Assembly (NCBI GenBank): GCA_030447585.1
Contig: JAUJOO010000004.1
Location: 84,448 to 148,447, forward strand
DNA from: Nocardioidaceae bacterium
Lineage (GTDB): Bacteria > Actinomycetota > Actinomycetes > Propionibacteriales > Nocardioidaceae
Direction of reading: 5' to 3'
DNA: 64,000 nucleotides
Under the pieces are notes generated by a model. It saw only the letters and a program-made list of their open reading frames with translations. It was not told the DNA's origin and searched no databases. Of this stretch, positions 46,920 through 57,116 are shown piece by piece. How positions within the stretch are numbered: position 1 is the first letter of the stretch; every line of letters starts with the position of its first letter. Made by a program: the position numbers and the translations under genes.

Positions 46920-48148
46920 TCATAGGGTTCGGAGCCGGGGGTGGGGGTGGCTCGGACGTGGATGGGCCTGGCCGGCGAGCGAAGCGATGCCGGTTGTCCG
47001 AGCCACTCCTGCCCCCGGCGTCGGACGGTCGGGGACTGTGTCAGTTCGGCTCATCAGTGCGAGGAAGCGGTCGAAGAGGTAGTCCGCGTCGTGGGGCCCG
47101 GCCGCCGCCTCCGGGTGGTACTGCACGCTGAAAGCCCGAAGCCGGTCGTCCGCGCCGCTGAGCTCCAAACCTTCGACCACGTCGTCGTTGAGGCAGACAT
47201 GACTGACCCTCGCAGCGCCGTACGGCGTCGAGATGGTCGCGTCGAGCGGCGCCTCGACGGCGAAGCCATGGTTGTGCGCGGTCACCTCGACCTTGCCGGT
47301 CGTCAGGTCCATGACCGGTTGGTTGATGCCGCGGTGGCCGTAGCGGAGCTTGTACGTCGCCAAGCCCAGCGCCCGGCCGAACAGCTGGTTGCCGAGGCAG
47401 ATGCCGAAGAACGGTATCCGCCGGTCCAAGACCTCCCGCAGGAGCGCGACCTGGTGGTCGGCGGTGGCCGGGTCTCCGGGGCCGTTGGAGTAGAAGACGC
47501 CGTCGGGGTTGATGGAAAGCAGGTCGTGGAGGGTCGAGGCGGCAGGCAACACGACGGTCTCGACCCTCTCTCCGCAAGCCGCTGCGGCGTCGTCGCTTTG
47601 AGCCCGAGGTCGAGTGCCGCAACACGAGCGCGACGCACACCGACGGCGGAAACCGTGTAATTCTTGGTCGTCGACACCTCTGCCGCGAGCGAGGAGCCGG
47701 ACATCACCGGCGCAGCCCGCACGCGGGCCAGCAGCGCGAGCGGGTCGGTCTCGCTGCTGGAGATCCCCACCCTCATCGCTCCGCGCTCGCGCAGATGCCG
47801 GGTCAATGCCCGCGTGTCGACACCGCTGATGCCGACGACTCCGTGGGCCGTCAGCCGAGCGGCCAGGCTGTCAGTCGAACGCCAGCTGCTCGGCAGTCGC
47901 GCCGGGTCGCGGACGACGTACCCGGCGACCCAGATGTGACCTGACTCGTCGTCGGTGTCGTTCATGCCCGTGTTGCCGATGTGAGGTGCCGTCATCACCA
48001 CTACCTGGCGGTGGTAGGACGGGTCGGTGAGCGTCTCCTGGTAGCCGGTCATGGCCGTGCAGAAGACAGCCTCCCCGATCGTCTCTCCGCAGGCACCGTA
48101 CGCGTCACCGGTGAAGACCCGGCCGTCCTCCAGTACGAGCATGGTCAT
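46920..48148 (-). CDS. carA: Carbamoyl phosphate synthase small subunit, frameshifted
   Basis: ATG 48148 ([18 protein letters not shown]) overlaps the pyrC stop. The N-terminal domain is intact up to [18 protein letters not shown], then the frame breaks at a CCC run (plus 47564-47566). One extra base restores [20 protein letters not shown]. The glutaminase domain follows, with nucleophile Cys in [15 protein letters not shown] and [20 protein letters not shown]. The repaired length is 409 residues, about 20-35 longer than usual. The extra tail after FLALM is Pro/Arg-rich and is encoded by palindromic element 2, implying that the repeat inserted at or near the original stop. Confidence 0.88.
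46934..47019. repeat. Palindromic repeat element 2, overlapping the carA 3' end
   Basis: The 24-base arms at 46934-46957 and 46996-47019 match in 21 positions (GTGGCTCGGAC / GTCCGAGCCAC at the inner end). The loop holds a CCGGC/GCCGG stem around GAGCGAAGCGA. The plus strand has GTGGATGGGCCTGGCCG (46958-46974), shared with element 1 in inverted orientation. It encodes the atypical last residues of carA as the sequence stands. Confidence 0.65.
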
Positions 48149-49455
48149 TGCAGCTTGCCGTCCAGCACGGTGGCACGGCCGCGCAGGAAGGTCGCCACCA
48201 CGCGGCCAGGCAGCTCCAAGCCGCGGTAGGGGTTGTTGCGCGAGAGCGACTGCGACTCCGTCGCCTCGACCGTTCGGACCGCCGATGGGTCGACGAGGGT
48301 GACATGCGCCGCAGCACCGACCTGGAGCGGCTGCCCTTGGGTGAGGACCCGGCCGATCGCGGCTGGGCGGACCGACATCCGGTCGGCGACCTCGGCCCAG
48401 TCGAGCAGGCCGGTGTCGACCATCGTGTGCTGGACGACACTGAGAGCTGTCTCAAGCCCGAGCATGCCCATCGCCGCCGCGCCCCACTCGCACTCCTTGT
48501 CCTCGGTCGGATGGGGTGCGTGGTCGGTGGCCACGCAGTCGATGGTGCCGTCGGCAAGGCCTGTCCGCAGCGCTGCTACGTCCTCTGCGGTGCGCAACGG
48601 CGGGTTGACTTTGTAGAGGGGGTCGTACGTCGCGACCAGCTCATCGGTGAGCAGCAGGTGGTGCGGGGTGACCTCGGCAGTCACCGCCCAGCCCTTGCCC
48701 TTGGCCCACCGGATCAGCTCGACCGAGCCGGCGGTGGAGACGTGGCAGACGTGCAGCCGGGAGCCGACGTGACCGGCGAGCAGACAGTCCCGGGCGATGA
48801 TCGCCTCCTCGGCCACCGCGGGCCACCCTGTCAGGCCGAGGACACCAGACATCACGCCCTCGTTCATCTGGGCACTCTCGGTGAGGCGGGGCTCCTGGGA
48901 GTGCTGGGCGATGACCCCGTCGAACGCCTTGACGTACTCGAGCGCCCGCCGCATGAGGACCGCATCCGAGACACAGCTGCCGTCGTCGGAGAAGACCCGG
49001 ACCCGAGCCGCCGAGTGGGCCATGGCACCCAGCTCCGCCAGGCGCTGGCCACCGAGGCCGACCGTGACGGCACCTACGGGCCGCACGTCGCAGTACCCGG
49101 CGTCCCGGCCGAGGTTGTAGACCTGTTCGACGACCCCGGCGGTGTCGGCCACCGGGTCGGTATTGGCCATGGCGTGCACCGCCGTGAAGCCTCCTGCGGC
49201 GGCTGCCCGCGACCCCGTGTGCACGGTCTCGGCGTCCTCGCGGCCCGGCTCACGCAGGTGGGTGTGGAGGTCGACGAGGCCGGGCAGGGCGACCAGGCCG
49301 TCCCCGTCCACGGTCACGGCGTCGCCGGGCGCATCCGCGGGATCGAGAAGCTGACCGGCACCGAGGAGCAGGTCGCGAGGTTCACCACCGAGGACGGAGA
49401 CGCCCCTGAGCAGGTAGGTCCTCTCAGGACTGCCCAGGTAGGTGTGCGTCGTCAC
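48145..49455 (-). CDS. pyrC: Dihydroorotase
   Basis: A 436-residue class I amidohydrolase. The zinc ligands are in [19 protein letters not shown], then [21 protein letters not shown] and the catalytic Asp in [14 protein letters not shown]. It cyclises carbamoyl aspartate to dihydroorotate. The GTG at 49455 overlaps the pyrB stop (GTGA), and its own stop overlaps carA (ATGA), so pyrB-pyrC-carA are translationally coupled. Confidence 0.95.
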   Translation of the reverse strand: MTTHTYLGSPERTYLLRGVSVLGGEPRDLLLGAGQLLDPADAPGDAVTVDGDGLVALPGLVDLHTHLREPGREDAETVHTGSRAAAAGGFTAVHAMANTDPVADTAGVVEQVYNLGRDAGYCDVRPVGAVTVGLGGQRLAELGAMAHSAARVRVFSDDGSCVSDAVLMRRALEYVKAFDGVIAQHSQEPRLTESAQMNEGVMSGVLGLTGWPAVAEEAIIARDCLLAGHVGSRLHVCHVSTAGSVELIRWAKGKGWAVTAEVTPHHLLLTDELVATYDPLYKVNPPLRTAEDVAALRTGLADGTIDCVATDHAPHPTEDKECEWGAAAMGMLGLETALSVVQHTMVDTGLLDWAEVADRMSVRPAAIGRVLTQGQPLQVGAAAHVTLVDPSAVRTVEATESQSLSRNNPYRGLELPGRVVATFLRGRATVLDGKLQ

Positions 49456-50405
49456 AGGACCGCCTCCTCAGTGCCGGGCCGAGCGGCGTCGGAGCCGCTG
49501 AGCAGCAGGTAAAGGACGGCCATCCGGACAGCGACTCCGTTCGTGACCTGCTCGACGATGACTGACCTGGTCGAGTCGGCGACCGTGGCGGAGATCTCCA
49601 TACCGCGGTTCATCGGCCCGGGGTGCATGACGATGGCGTGGTCGGGTAGCCGGTCGAAGCGCCGGTCGTCCAGGCCGTACCTGCGGCTGTACTCACGCGC
49701 ACTGGGGAAGAAGGCGGCGTTCATCCGCTCGTGCTGCACGCGCAGCATCATCACCGCATCGCACTTGTCGAGTGCCGAGTCGAGGTCGTACGACGTCTGC
49801 ACCGGCCAGGCTGAGACACCAACCGGCAGCAGGGTAGGAGGCGCAACAAGCGTCACCTCTGCGCCAAGGGTGGCGAGCAGTAGGGCGTTCGAGCGGGCAA
49901 CGCGGCTGTGCAGCACGTCGCCCACGATGGTGATCCGACGCCCCGCGAGGTCGCCGAGGTGGCGGCGCAACGTGAACGCGTCCAACAGTGCCTGGGTGGG
50001 GTGCTCATGGGTGCCGTCTCCCGCGTTGACGACGCTGGAGCGGACCCAGCCGCTGGTGGCGAGCCGGTGCGGCGCACCCGAGGAACCATGCCGGATGACG
50101 ACGGCGTCTGCTCCCATCGCCTCCAACGTGAGGGCGGTGTCCTTGAGGCTCTCGCCCTTGGAGACGCTCGAACCCTTCGCGGAGAAGTTGATGACGTCGG
50201 CGCTGAGTCTCTTGGCCGCGGCCTCGAAAGAGATACGGGTGCGCGTGGAGTCCTCGAAGAAGAGGTTGACGACAGTTCGACCGCGCAGCGTGGGCAGCTT
50301 CTTGATCGGCCGGTCAGCCAGTGACCGCAGCTCCTCGGCCGTGTCGAGCACCTGGAGCGCGTCGTCGCGCGTCAGGTCGGCACTGGACAGCAGGTGGCGT
50401 CTCAT
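49452..50405 (-). CDS. pyrB: Aspartate carbamoyltransferase catalytic subunit
   Basis: A 317-residue enzyme. The carbamoyl-phosphate site is [19 protein letters not shown] (about residues 49-67), with a second contact in [17 protein letters not shown] and the Asp-binding [11 protein letters not shown] and [12 protein letters not shown]. It begins with an ATGA overlap on the pyrR stop. No regulatory PyrI is present, as expected for actinobacteria. Confidence 0.95.
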   Translation of the reverse strand: MRRHLLSSADLTRDDALQVLDTAEELRSLADRPIKKLPTLRGRTVVNLFFEDSTRTRISFEAAAKRLSADVINFSAKGSSVSKGESLKDTALTLEAMGADAVVIRHGSSGAPHRLATSGWVRSSVVNAGDGTHEHPTQALLDAFTLRRHLGDLAGRRITIVGDVLHSRVARSNALLLATLGAEVTLVAPPTLLPVGVSAWPVQTSYDLDSALDKCDAVMMLRVQHERMNAAFFPSAREYSRRYGLDDRRFDRLPDHAIVMHPGPMNRGMEISATVADSTRSVIVEQVTNGVAVRMAVLYLLLSGSDAARPGTEEAVL

Positions 50406-50983
50406 GAGATCCCTCCTTCGGCTGGCGAGATCACCACGGCATCCACCGCGTCCGTCTCCGCAAGCGTCACGGTGACCCGCTCCGCCAGGGAGGTCGGCAG
50501 GTTCTTCCCGACGAAGTCGGCGCGGATCGGCAGCTCACGGTGGCCGCGGTCGACGAGGACAGCGAGCTGGACCCCTCTCGGGCGGCCCAGGTCTCCGAGT
50601 GCGTCCAGCGCCGCACGGACGGTGCGGCCACTGAACAAGACGTCGTCGACGAGTACGACGAGAGCGCCGTCGACGCCATGCCCGGGGATGTCGGTGGGCT
50701 CGAGCGTGCGCGCCGGACGGAGCCGCAGGTCATCGCGGTACATGGTGACGTCGAGCGACCCCGAAGGGACCTCGGTGCCCTCGACCTTCGCCATGACTTT
50801 GGCCATGCGGTGCGCCAGTGGTACGCCTCGGCGCGGGATCCCCAGCAGGATCACGTCATCGGGGCCCTTGTTGCGCTCGAGGATCTCGTGCGCTATCCGC
50901 GTCAGGGCGCGGGTGATGTCGGTGGCATCCAGGACGACGCGGGATGCGGTCGTGGTCTTGACGCTGCGCTCAGCAGACGACAC
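50402..50983 (-). CDS. pyrR: Pyrimidine operon regulator / uracil phosphoribosyltransferase PyrR
   Basis: A 193-residue RNA-binding regulator with the PRPP loop [19 protein letters not shown] (about residues 111-129). GTG 50983 is favoured: AGGAGG lies at the right distance and the product starts [17 protein letters not shown]. The open frame continues upstream, but there it reads through the leader. PyrR binds pyr mRNA in the presence of UMP. The matching RNA motif lies 19-31 bases upstream of this start, so it should repress its own operon. Confidence 0.94.
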   Translation of the reverse strand: MSSAERSVKTTTASRVVLDATDITRALTRIAHEILERNKGPDDVILLGIPRRGVPLAHRMAKVMAKVEGTEVPSGSLDVTMYRDDLRLRPARTLEPTDIPGHGVDGALVVLVDDVLFSGRTVRAALDALGDLGRPRGVQLAVLVDRGHRELPIRADFVGKNLPTSLAERVTVTLAETDAVDAVVISPAEGGIS

Positions 50984-51001
50984 GAGCCTGACCTCCTTCT
51001 C

Positions 51002-51014
51002 CGCCTCACGGGAC
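51002..51014 (-). promoter_or_regulatory. PyrR-binding RNA motif in the pyr leader
   Basis: The minus strand reads GTCCCGTGAGGCG, matching the PyrR-recognised loop consensus RUCCNGNGAGGYU at all positions but the last. Flanking TCCG and CGGA can close the hairpin. The AGAAGGAGG ribosome site of pyrR begins a few bases downstream, so PyrR binding would block ribosome entry. This fits the translational repression described for mycobacterial PyrR. Recognised by eye; not folded computationally. Confidence 0.65.
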
Positions 51015-51111
51015 GGATCGTTAAAGGATGTCTTTTCACGGATACCGTACATCACCCTTCGTGCTTGCGGTTTACTCGCTACGCTGCGAAAGCCAACGAA
51101 AGGACACCGGG

Positions 51112-51600
51112 GTGCCCGAGACCTACGCGAAGACACTGGGGAAGCGCCTGCGCGCCATCCGCCAGCAGCAGGCGTTGTCGCTCCAGGGCGTCGAGGAGAA
51201 GTCGGGTGGTCGGTGGAAGGCAGTCGTCGTTGGATCCTATGAGCGTGGAGACCGTGCGGTCACCGTGCAGCGGCTTTCCGACCTCGCACGTTTCTACGGC
51301 GTGCCCGTGGCAGAGCTGCTGCCCGGCGGCGAGGACCTCGGAGCAGGCGCGGAGGCGCCGCCCAAGCTCGTGCTCGACCTCGAGCGCCTGCAACAGCTCG
51401 ACGACGGCGACGCGGTGCCACTGGCTCGGTTCACTGCCAGGATCCAGTCGATGCGCGGAGACTACAACGGCCGGGTGCTGACGATTCGCAACGACGACCT
51501 TTGCACCTTGTCGCTCATCTACGACGAGAGCACGGACCAGCTGGCCGAGCGGTTGATCGACTGGGGCGTGCTGCGCCAAGACGCCGACAAGGACCGCTAA
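51112..51600 (+). CDS. bldD: BldD developmental regulator
   Basis: A 162-residue transcription factor from GTG 51112 with AAAGGA upstream. The N-terminal HTH-XRE domain is [20 protein letters not shown] then [20 protein letters not shown]. The C-terminal domain carries [15 protein letters not shown], which fits the RGD-X8-RxxD bis-c-di-GMP site of Streptomyces BldD. It should be a c-di-GMP-responsive repressor. It diverges from pyrR with 128 bases between starts and overlaps nusB convergently by four bases. Confidence 0.93.
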   Translation: MPETYAKTLGKRLRAIRQQQALSLQGVEEKSGGRWKAVVVGSYERGDRAVTVQRLSDLARFYGVPVAELLPGGEDLGAGAEAPPKLVLDLERLQQLDDGDAVPLARFTARIQSMRGDYNGRVLTIRNDDLCTLSLIYDESTDQLAERLIDWGVLRQDADKDR

Positions 51601-52031
51601 GACCCTGGTTGCGTGCCCGCTGTCGGCTGGTCATGGTCGCAACGGCCCGCGATCTTTGCCAGCAGGCCGTTGACGAACGCCGGTGACTCGTCGGTAGACA
51701 GCTCGCGCGCCATCGCGACGGCCTCGCTGAGCGCAACTTCCGTGGGAACCTCGTCGACGTGTCGCAGCTCGAAGACCCCGATGCGCACGATATTGCGGTC
51801 GACGGCGGGCATCCGCTCGAGCTGCCAGCCTCTCGAGCACTGCGAGATCACCGCGTCGATCTCCTCGAGGTGGGCCACCACGCCCTCGACCAGGCGCACC
51901 GTGTAGTCGTTGAGACGCGGCTCGACCGTCATACGACGCTCGGCCAACGTCGCTCCGGGCGCAAGACCCTGGAGCTCCGACTCGAAGAGGATGTCGAGCG
52001 CACGTTTGCGCGCCTTTGACCGGGCTCCCAC
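51597..52031 (-). CDS. nusB: Transcription antitermination factor NusB
   Basis: A 144-residue all-helical RNA-binding protein: MGARSKARKRALDILFESEL at the N-terminus, then RMPAVDRNIVRIGVFELRH and PTEVALSEAVAMARELSTDE. It supports rRNA transcription antitermination with NusE. It follows efp after three bases and is certainly co-transcribed. Confidence 0.95.
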   Translation of the reverse strand: MGARSKARKRALDILFESELQGLAPGATLAERRMTVEPRLNDYTVRLVEGVVAHLEEIDAVISQCSRGWQLERMPAVDRNIVRIGVFELRHVDEVPTEVALSEAVAMARELSTDESPAFVNGLLAKIAGRCDHDQPTAGTQPGS

Positions 52032-52034
52032 GAG

Positions 52035-52598
52035 TCAGCTCGTCACGCGGCCGAGGTAGCTCCCGTCACGCGTGTCGACCTTGACCACCTCGCCGGTCGT
52101 GATGAAGAGGGGTACGGCGATCTCGTAGCCGGTCTCGAGCCGCGCCGGCTTGGTGCCGCCTGTCGACCTGTCGCCTTGGATGCCTGGCTCGGTGTACTCG
52201 ATTGTCAGCTCGACCGAGGCCGGGAGCTCGATGTACAGCGGGGTACCCTCGTGGACCGCCACGACGGCGTTCTGGTTCTCGAGCAGGAAGTGCGAGGCGT
52301 TGCCGACGGTCTCTGCCGGGACGTGGGTCTGCTCGTAGGTGTCGGTGTCCATGAACACGTAGGAGTCACGGTCCATGTAGAGGTAGGTCATCGTGCGCTT
52401 GTCCACGTTGGCGACGTCGACCTTCACGTCGGCGTTGAAGGTCTTGTCGACCACCTTGCCCGACATCACGCTCTTGAGCTTGGTCCGCATCACCGCGCCA
52501 CCCTTGCCGGGCTTGTGGTGTTGGAACCACACGACCGACCACAGCTGGCCGTCGAGGTTGAGGACCATGCCGTTCTTGAGGTCGTTGGTGGTGGCCAT
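52035..52598 (-). CDS. efp: Translation elongation factor P
   Basis: A 187-residue protein that relieves ribosome stalling at polyproline. The KOW-like domain I has the tip loop [15 protein letters not shown] with the functional Lys in PGKGG; OB domains II and III follow, ending [18 protein letters not shown]. The many Pro-rich proteins in this window (35.6-38.5 kb and 52.8 kb) are the kind of clients it serves. It starts the efp-nusB transcript; the 231-base gap upstream, shared with a divergent gene, should hold its promoter. Confidence 0.95.
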   Translation of the reverse strand: MATTNDLKNGMVLNLDGQLWSVVWFQHHKPGKGGAVMRTKLKSVMSGKVVDKTFNADVKVDVANVDKRTMTYLYMDRDSYVFMDTDTYEQTHVPAETVGNASHFLLENQNAVVAVHEGTPLYIELPASVELTIEYTEPGIQGDRSTGGTKPARLETGYEIAVPLFITTGEVVKVDTRDGSYLGRVTS

Positions 52599-52829
52599 GG
52601 AGTCGCGTCTACTTCCCTTTTGCTGTGCGGAGCCGTGGTCGCATGCGTCGTACGACAGAGATCCACGGGGTTCGGCGTGTCAGTGTAACCGAGTCGCTCT
52701 GGCGTCCCAGCGCGCGCAGCGCTCTGCATGCGCTCGATGCTCACTCTTCGACCCGGGTTTCGGGCCGTCCTCTGGCCCGTGTGTGCGGGATATTGGGCAC
52801 GTGGCCCAGGCGAGCCCTAGGGTGGCGTC

Positions 52830-53687
52830 ATGAGTTGGTTCTGGGTCATCGTTATCGCCGTCGTCGTCATCCAACTTCTCAACACGCTGAACAAGCGGAC
52901 CAGCAAGACGACGTCTGCGCCAACAACTTCCGAGGCGCCGCAGCCGCGGCCGAACGCCGCCTGGGCGTCCACGCCACCACCGAGATCCCCGGACACCGCT
53001 TGGGCGCCACCCACGCCGCCGGGAGCGCCTGGCGCCGCCTGGACATCCTCGGCCGCCGCTCGGCTACCTCAGGCATCGCCTGGACGGGAGGCGTCCGGTC
53101 AACTGGGACCCGGCCGACAGGCACCAGGCTGGCAGAACCGGCTGGCCGGGGCAGTCGAGGAGCGGTTCGGGGAGGTGGTCCAGGAGCGGTTCGCGGGGGT
53201 TCAGGAATGGGTCGGCGGGGCAGTCGAGGAACGGTTCGGCGAAGTCGAGGAACGGTTCGGCGAGCAGGTCGACGTCGTACGGGCGGGTCTGGCGCCCACC
53301 CAGTCTGCCGGGCCCACCTCGACCCCGGTCGCGCCTGCGCCGACGCCTGCAGTCGCAGCCAGGACGACTCAGGCCGAGTCGGTGCGGGAGCAGCTGCCGG
53401 CCGTCGTCCGAGATCGCAGCGAGATCGGGTCGGCCGCTTTGGAGAGCACCCTCGACAGTTCGATCGAGAGCAGCCTCTTCGGCGCGACTCGCACCCCTCC
53501 GCCGCTGCCGTTGCTGGCTGGCGCTTCCACGGTGCGGCTGCCGGCAGACATCCACTCTGCGGTCATGAAGTTCCTGGACCTGGGGCAGGAAGTGGCCGCG
53601 GTCTCGCTCGTCCGCGACAAGCTCGATGTCGACATCCTCGATGCCATGCGTACGGTCCGTGAGCTCGCCGGAGGACCGGTCAGCTGA
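52830..53687 (+). CDS. Membrane-anchored protein with ERFGEV repeats and an L7/L12-C-like end
   Basis: A 285-residue protein from ATG 52830 with AGGGTGG upstream. Residues 1-17 form an N-terminal membrane anchor ([16 protein letters not shown]). A Pro/Ala-rich stretch (30-95) follows, then a coiled region with repeats [16 protein letters not shown] and [16 protein letters not shown] (about 109-150). The C-terminal 40 residues ([20 protein letters not shown], then [14 protein letters not shown]) resemble the ribosomal L7/L12 C-terminal fold. Function unknown. It is divergent from efp, and its 3' end overlaps aroQ by eight bases. Confidence 0.7.
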   Translation: MSWFWVIVIAVVVIQLLNTLNKRTSKTTSAPTTSEAPQPRPNAAWASTPPPRSPDTAWAPPTPPGAPGAAWTSSAAARLPQASPGREASGQLGPGRQAPGWQNRLAGAVEERFGEVVQERFAGVQEWVGGAVEERFGEVEERFGEQVDVVRAGLAPTQSAGPTSTPVAPAPTPAVAARTTQAESVREQLPAVVRDRSEIGSAALESTLDSSIESSLFGATRTPPPLPLLAGASTVRLPADIHSAVMKFLDLGQEVAAVSLVRDKLDVDILDAMRTVRELAGGPVS

Positions 53688-54108
53688 GCGCTGCCAACGC
53701 CTCCAAGGCGAGTCGGTACGACTCGACGCCGAACCCCGAGATGGTGCCCGTCGCCACGGCGGCCACCACACTGGTGTGCCGGAACTCCTCGCGAGCCCAT
53801 GGATTCGACAGGTGTACCTCGATGAGCGGGGCGGCGAGTTGAGCGCAGGCGTCGCGCACGGCATAGCTGTAGTGCGTGAAGGCCGCCGGGTTGAGCACGA
53901 CGGGATCTCTTGCGTCGGCGGCCTCGTGCAGCCACAAGAGCAGCTGCGCCTCACTGTCGGTCTGCCGCACCTCGACGTCAAGACCGAGCTCAGCCCCCCA
54001 CCGCCGGCACGAGGACACCAGGTCGTCATGCGACGTGGAGCCGTACACCTCGGGCTCGCGGGAGCCGAGGCGGCCGAGGTTGGGGCCGTTGAGGACGAGC
54101 ACAGGCAC
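53680..54108 (-). CDS. aroQ: 3-dehydroquinate dehydratase, type II
   Basis: A 142-residue enzyme of the shikimate pathway. Motifs: [31 protein letters not shown] and [15 protein letters not shown] with the catalytic His and Glu region. GTG 54108 gives the normal-length protein; an ATG at 54150 would overlap aroB by 20 bases and add residues not seen in the family. It forms the end of the aroC-aroK-aroB-aroQ set. Confidence 0.93.
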   Translation of the reverse strand: MPVLVLNGPNLGRLGSREPEVYGSTSHDDLVSSCRRWGAELGLDVEVRQTDSEAQLLLWLHEAADARDPVVLNPAAFTHYSYAVRDACAQLAAPLIEVHLSNPWAREEFRHTSVVAAVATGTISGFGVESYRLALEALAALS

Positions 54109-54130
54109 GAGGCGGAGCCTACCCGTCAGG

Positions 54131-55228
54131 TCAGGGTGCGAGTGTCGCAAACGCCGCCGTCATCAGGTCGGGGTCGGGGGCCGCCAGGATCGACGGTTGC
54201 GCCAACCCGTCCAAGACCACGAACCGCAACATGTCCCCCCGTGCCTTCTTGTCGACCTTCATGGCGGCGTGCAGTGTGGGCCAGCCTGCGCCTGCGTACG
54301 ACGTCGGAAGCCCGACCGCCTGCAGCACGGTGCGGTGTCGGCCGGCGGTCGTCTCGTCAAGGCGGCCGGCGAGCCTGGCCAGCTCGGCGGCATACGTCAT
54401 GCCGACCGCGACGGCGTCCCCGTGCCTCCACGAGTAGCCTTCGGCGCGCTCGATGGCATGCCCCAGCGTGTGGCCGTAGTTCAGGGCCTCCCGTCCCAGC
54501 GGGCCGCTTCTTGTGGTGGCCTCGTAGAGGTCGAGACCGACCACGTCTGCCTTGACCTGGACGGCGCGCTCGATGACCTCGCGGCAGCGCGCCGAGGTGG
54601 GGTCGGCGCACTCGTTGGGCCCCTCCTCGACCAGCTCGAGGATCCGTGGGTCGGCGATGAAACCGCACTTGACGACCTCCGCGAGGCCGCTCACCAGGTC
54701 GTCACGGCCCAAGGTGGCGAGATGGACGAGGTCGCACAGCACCGCCGCCGGCTCGTGGAACGCGCCCACCAGGTTCTTTCCCTCCTCGGTGTTGATCCCG
54801 GTCTTTCCGCCCACCGCGGCGTCGACCATCCCGAGCAGGGTGGTTGGCACGTGCACCACGCGGATCCCGCGCAGGAACGTCGCGGCGACGAAGCCCGCCA
54901 GATCCGTCGTCGCGCCACCTCCGACACCGACCACGGCGTCGGACCGGGTGAGTCCCGCCTGGCCGAGAAGCTTCCAGCAGACCGCTGCCACCTCGGCCGT
55001 CTTCGCGTCCTCGGCGTTCGGCACCTCGACCAGGTGGGTGTCGTAGCCTACGGCCGCCAGGCTCTCGCGCACCGCGAGCGCTGTCGCGACCAACGCCTGC
55101 GGGTGGATGACGGCGACCCGGTGGACCTCGTCACCCACCAGGGCGGGGAGCTGTTCAAGCAGGTCCGCCCCGATGACGACGTCGTACGGCGCCTGCGACT
55201 GCACCCGGATGCGGGTCGCCTCACCCAT
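54131..55228 (-). CDS. aroB: 3-dehydroquinate synthase
   Basis: A 365-residue NAD- and metal-dependent enzyme. Motifs: [39 protein letters not shown] and the zinc-binding [19 protein letters not shown] 55228 ([18 protein letters not shown]) overlaps the aroK end by eight bases; an ATG at 55240 is an alternative. It makes dehydroquinate, the substrate of the adjacent aroQ product. Confidence 0.95.
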   Translation of the reverse strand: MGEATRIRVQSQAPYDVVIGADLLEQLPALVGDEVHRVAVIHPQALVATALAVRESLAAVGYDTHLVEVPNAEDAKTAEVAAVCWKLLGQAGLTRSDAVVGVGGGATTDLAGFVAATFLRGIRVVHVPTTLLGMVDAAVGGKTGINTEEGKNLVGAFHEPAAVLCDLVHLATLGRDDLVSGLAEVVKCGFIADPRILELVEEGPNECADPTSARCREVIERAVQVKADVVGLDLYEATTRSGPLGREALNYGHTLGHAIERAEGYSWRHGDAVAVGMTYAAELARLAGRLDETTAGRHRTVLQAVGLPTSYAGAGWPTLHAAMKVDKKARGDMLRFVVLDGLAQPSILAAPDPDLMTAAFATLAP

Positions 55229-55763
55229 CTGGCACCTCATCGACGGCCAGCGAAACGAGCTCGCGCTCGATCTCCTCGACCACCTCCTCGGCCGACCGAC
55301 CGTCGGTGAGCACGTGGACGGTCGCGACCTCGCGGTAGAGCGGTCGACGAGCGTCGAGTAGCGACTTGAGCTGGCTGCGTACGTTTCCCAGCAGCAGTGG
55401 CCGGGTCGCTGCCAACCCGACCCGGGCCGACGCCTCGGCCAGTCCCACGTCGAGGAAGACGACGTGGTGGCCGAGCAGGGCGGCTCGCGTGGACGTGTCC
55501 ATGACAGCACCGCCCCCGAGTGCCAGCACGCCGTCGTGAGAAGCAAGCGCCTCCTGCACGGCGGCGGACTCGAGCTTGCGGAAGACCGCCTCGCCGTCGT
55601 CGACGAAGATGTCGCTGATCACCTTGCCGGCGTGCGCCTCGACGTCGCGGTCTGTGTCGCGGAAGGCGACTGCCCACCGGGCCGCCAGCAGCGACCCGAC
55701 GGTGGTCTTGCCCGCGCCTGGCGGTCCGACGAGGACGAGCCGCGGACGGCCGGCGTCGCTCAC
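55221..55763 (-). CDS. aroK: Shikimate kinase
   Basis: A 180-residue P-loop kinase: [20 protein letters not shown] (Walker A), [13 protein letters not shown] for shikimate binding, [11 protein letters not shown], and the lid Arg in ATRPLLLGN. The GTG at 55763 overlaps the aroC stop (GTGA). Confidence 0.95.
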   Translation of the reverse strand: MSDAGRPRLVLVGPPGAGKTTVGSLLAARWAVAFRDTDRDVEAHAGKVISDIFVDDGEAVFRKLESAAVQEALASHDGVLALGGGAVMDTSTRAALLGHHVVFLDVGLAEASARVGLAATRPLLLGNVRSQLKSLLDARRPLYREVATVHVLTDGRSAEEVVEEIERELVSLAVDEVPDG

Positions 55764-56938
55764 CGGTGCCTCATCGCGGCGAGGTACCCGTCGCGGTTGC
55801 GCCGGGTCTCCCCGAGGGAGTCACCGCCGAACTTCTCCACTGCCGCGTCGGCCAACACCAGCGCGACCATCGCCTCGGCCACCACTGCAGCCGCCGGAAC
55901 GGCACAGACGTCCGAGCGCTGGTGATGGGCCACCGCCGCCTCGCCCGTCACGACGTCGACAGTCCTGAGGGCCCTCGGGACCGTGGAGATCGGCTTCATC
56001 GCGGCCCGCACCCGCAGTAGCTCCCCCGTCGACATCCCTCCTTCGGTGCCGCCGGAGCGACCCGACGTACGGCGGATCCCGTCCGGACCCGGCTCGATCT
56101 CGTCCTGCGCGACGGACCCGGGGTCGCGGGCGAGGGCGAAGCCGTCACCGACCTCGACGCCTTTGATCGCCTGGATGCCCATCAGTGCGCCGGCCAGACG
56201 CGAGTCGAGTCGCCGGTCCCAGTGAACGTGGGATCCGAGGCCCGGAGGCAGACCGTGTGCCACCACCTCGATGACACCGCCGAGCGTGTCGCCGGCGGAG
56301 TGCGCCGCGTCGATCTCCGCAGTCATGGCGGCACTTGCGTCGCGGTCGAGACAGCGGACCGGATCGGCGTCCAGGGCCTCGACCTGCTCAGGAGTCGGCA
56401 CAAGACCAGGTGGGGCCTGCGCGGCGCCGATCGACACCACGTGCGCGACGAGACGTACGTCGAGTGCCTGGTCGAGGAAGGCCGACGCGACCGCCCCCAG
56501 GGCGACCCGGGCGGCGGTCTCGCGCGCACTTGCCCGCTCGAGAACCGGCCGCGCCTCGTCGAAGTCGTACTTCTGCATGCCGACGAGGTCCGCATGCCCT
56601 GGCCTGGGCCGGGTGAGTGGAGCGTTTCTCGCCAGGCCGGCGAGGACCTCGGGGTCGACGGGATCCGCTGCCATCACCTGCCGCCACTTGGGCCACTCTG
56701 TGTTGCCGATGGTGACGGCTACCGGCGCGCCCGTCGTGCGCCCGTGCCGTACGCCGCCGAGGACTGTGACCTCGTCCTGCTCGAACTTCATCCTCGCGCC
56801 ACGACCATAGCCGAGCCGGCGGCGGGCCAGAGCCGCTGTGATGTCGGCTGTGGTCACGGCCACTCCGGCCGGCATACCCTCGAGTACGGCGACGAGGGCG
56901 GCACCGTGCGACTCTCCCGCGGTCAGCCAGCGAAGCAT
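55760..56938 (-). CDS. aroC: Chorismate synthase
   Basis: A 392-residue FMN-dependent enzyme, the last shikimate step. It starts [20 protein letters not shown] at ATG 56938, and has [36 protein letters not shown] and [18 protein letters not shown]. Heads the aroC-aroK-aroB-aroQ transcript. Upstream lie stem-loops at 56986-57012 and 57068-57116 rather than another aro gene. Confidence 0.95.
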   Translation of the reverse strand: MLRWLTAGESHGAALVAVLEGMPAGVAVTTADITAALARRRLGYGRGARMKFEQDEVTVLGGVRHGRTTGAPVAVTIGNTEWPKWRQVMAADPVDPEVLAGLARNAPLTRPRPGHADLVGMQKYDFDEARPVLERASARETAARVALGAVASAFLDQALDVRLVAHVVSIGAAQAPPGLVPTPEQVEALDADPVRCLDRDASAAMTAEIDAAHSAGDTLGGVIEVVAHGLPPGLGSHVHWDRRLDSRLAGALMGIQAIKGVEVGDGFALARDPGSVAQDEIEPGPDGIRRTSGRSGGTEGGMSTGELLRVRAAMKPISTVPRALRTVDVVTGEAAVAHHQRSDVCAVPAAAVVAEAMVALVLADAAVEKFGGDSLGETRRNRDGYLAAMRHR

Positions 56939-56985
56939 GCCGCAAAGTCTGTCACGGGGCATTCGCCCGCCGCGCGACCCAGGGT

Positions 56986-57012
56986 TTCGGGACTGGCTGT
57001 GCCAGTCCGGAA
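56986..57012. terminator. Strong stem-loop upstream of aroC
   Basis: Twelve bases at 56986-56997 (TTCGGGACTGGC) pair with 57001-57012 (GCCAGTCCGGAA) with one mismatch and a three-base loop. It lies 48 bases before the aroC start. It could end transcripts arriving from the accessory genes or act in the aroC leader. No T tract. Confidence 0.5.
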
Positions 57013-57067
57013 CGAGCTGCACTCTGCTGCGTTCAAACCAATCTGCCTTCCCGGTCGGTCGGGTCGT

Positions 57068-57116
57068 GGAGACTCTTGCGCCTTCGCTTCGCTAGTTGAC
57101 GGCGCTGCGAGTCTCC
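57068..57116. repeat. Stem-loop repeat containing CTTGCGCCTTCGCTTC
   Basis: GGAGACTC..GCGCC (57068-57082) pairs with GGCGC..GAGTCTCC (57101-57116) around a small internal loop. The left arm and loop include the 16-base string also found at 16215-16230. Located in the 286-base gap between aroC and the HNH fragment, at the edge of a small accessory island. Confidence 0.5.

Noticed and set aside
46714..46923. Extending carB upstream to an ATG at 46923
   Set aside because: The added residues are Arg/Gly-rich sequence from a palindromic repeat; the start at 46713 has a good ribosome site and gives the standard CarB N-terminus.
51028..51111. A BldD autoregulatory operator (TTACTC / GAGTAA half-site near 51072)
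   Set aside because: Only one half of the TNACNC(A/T)GNGTNA consensus is present; the second half does not match.
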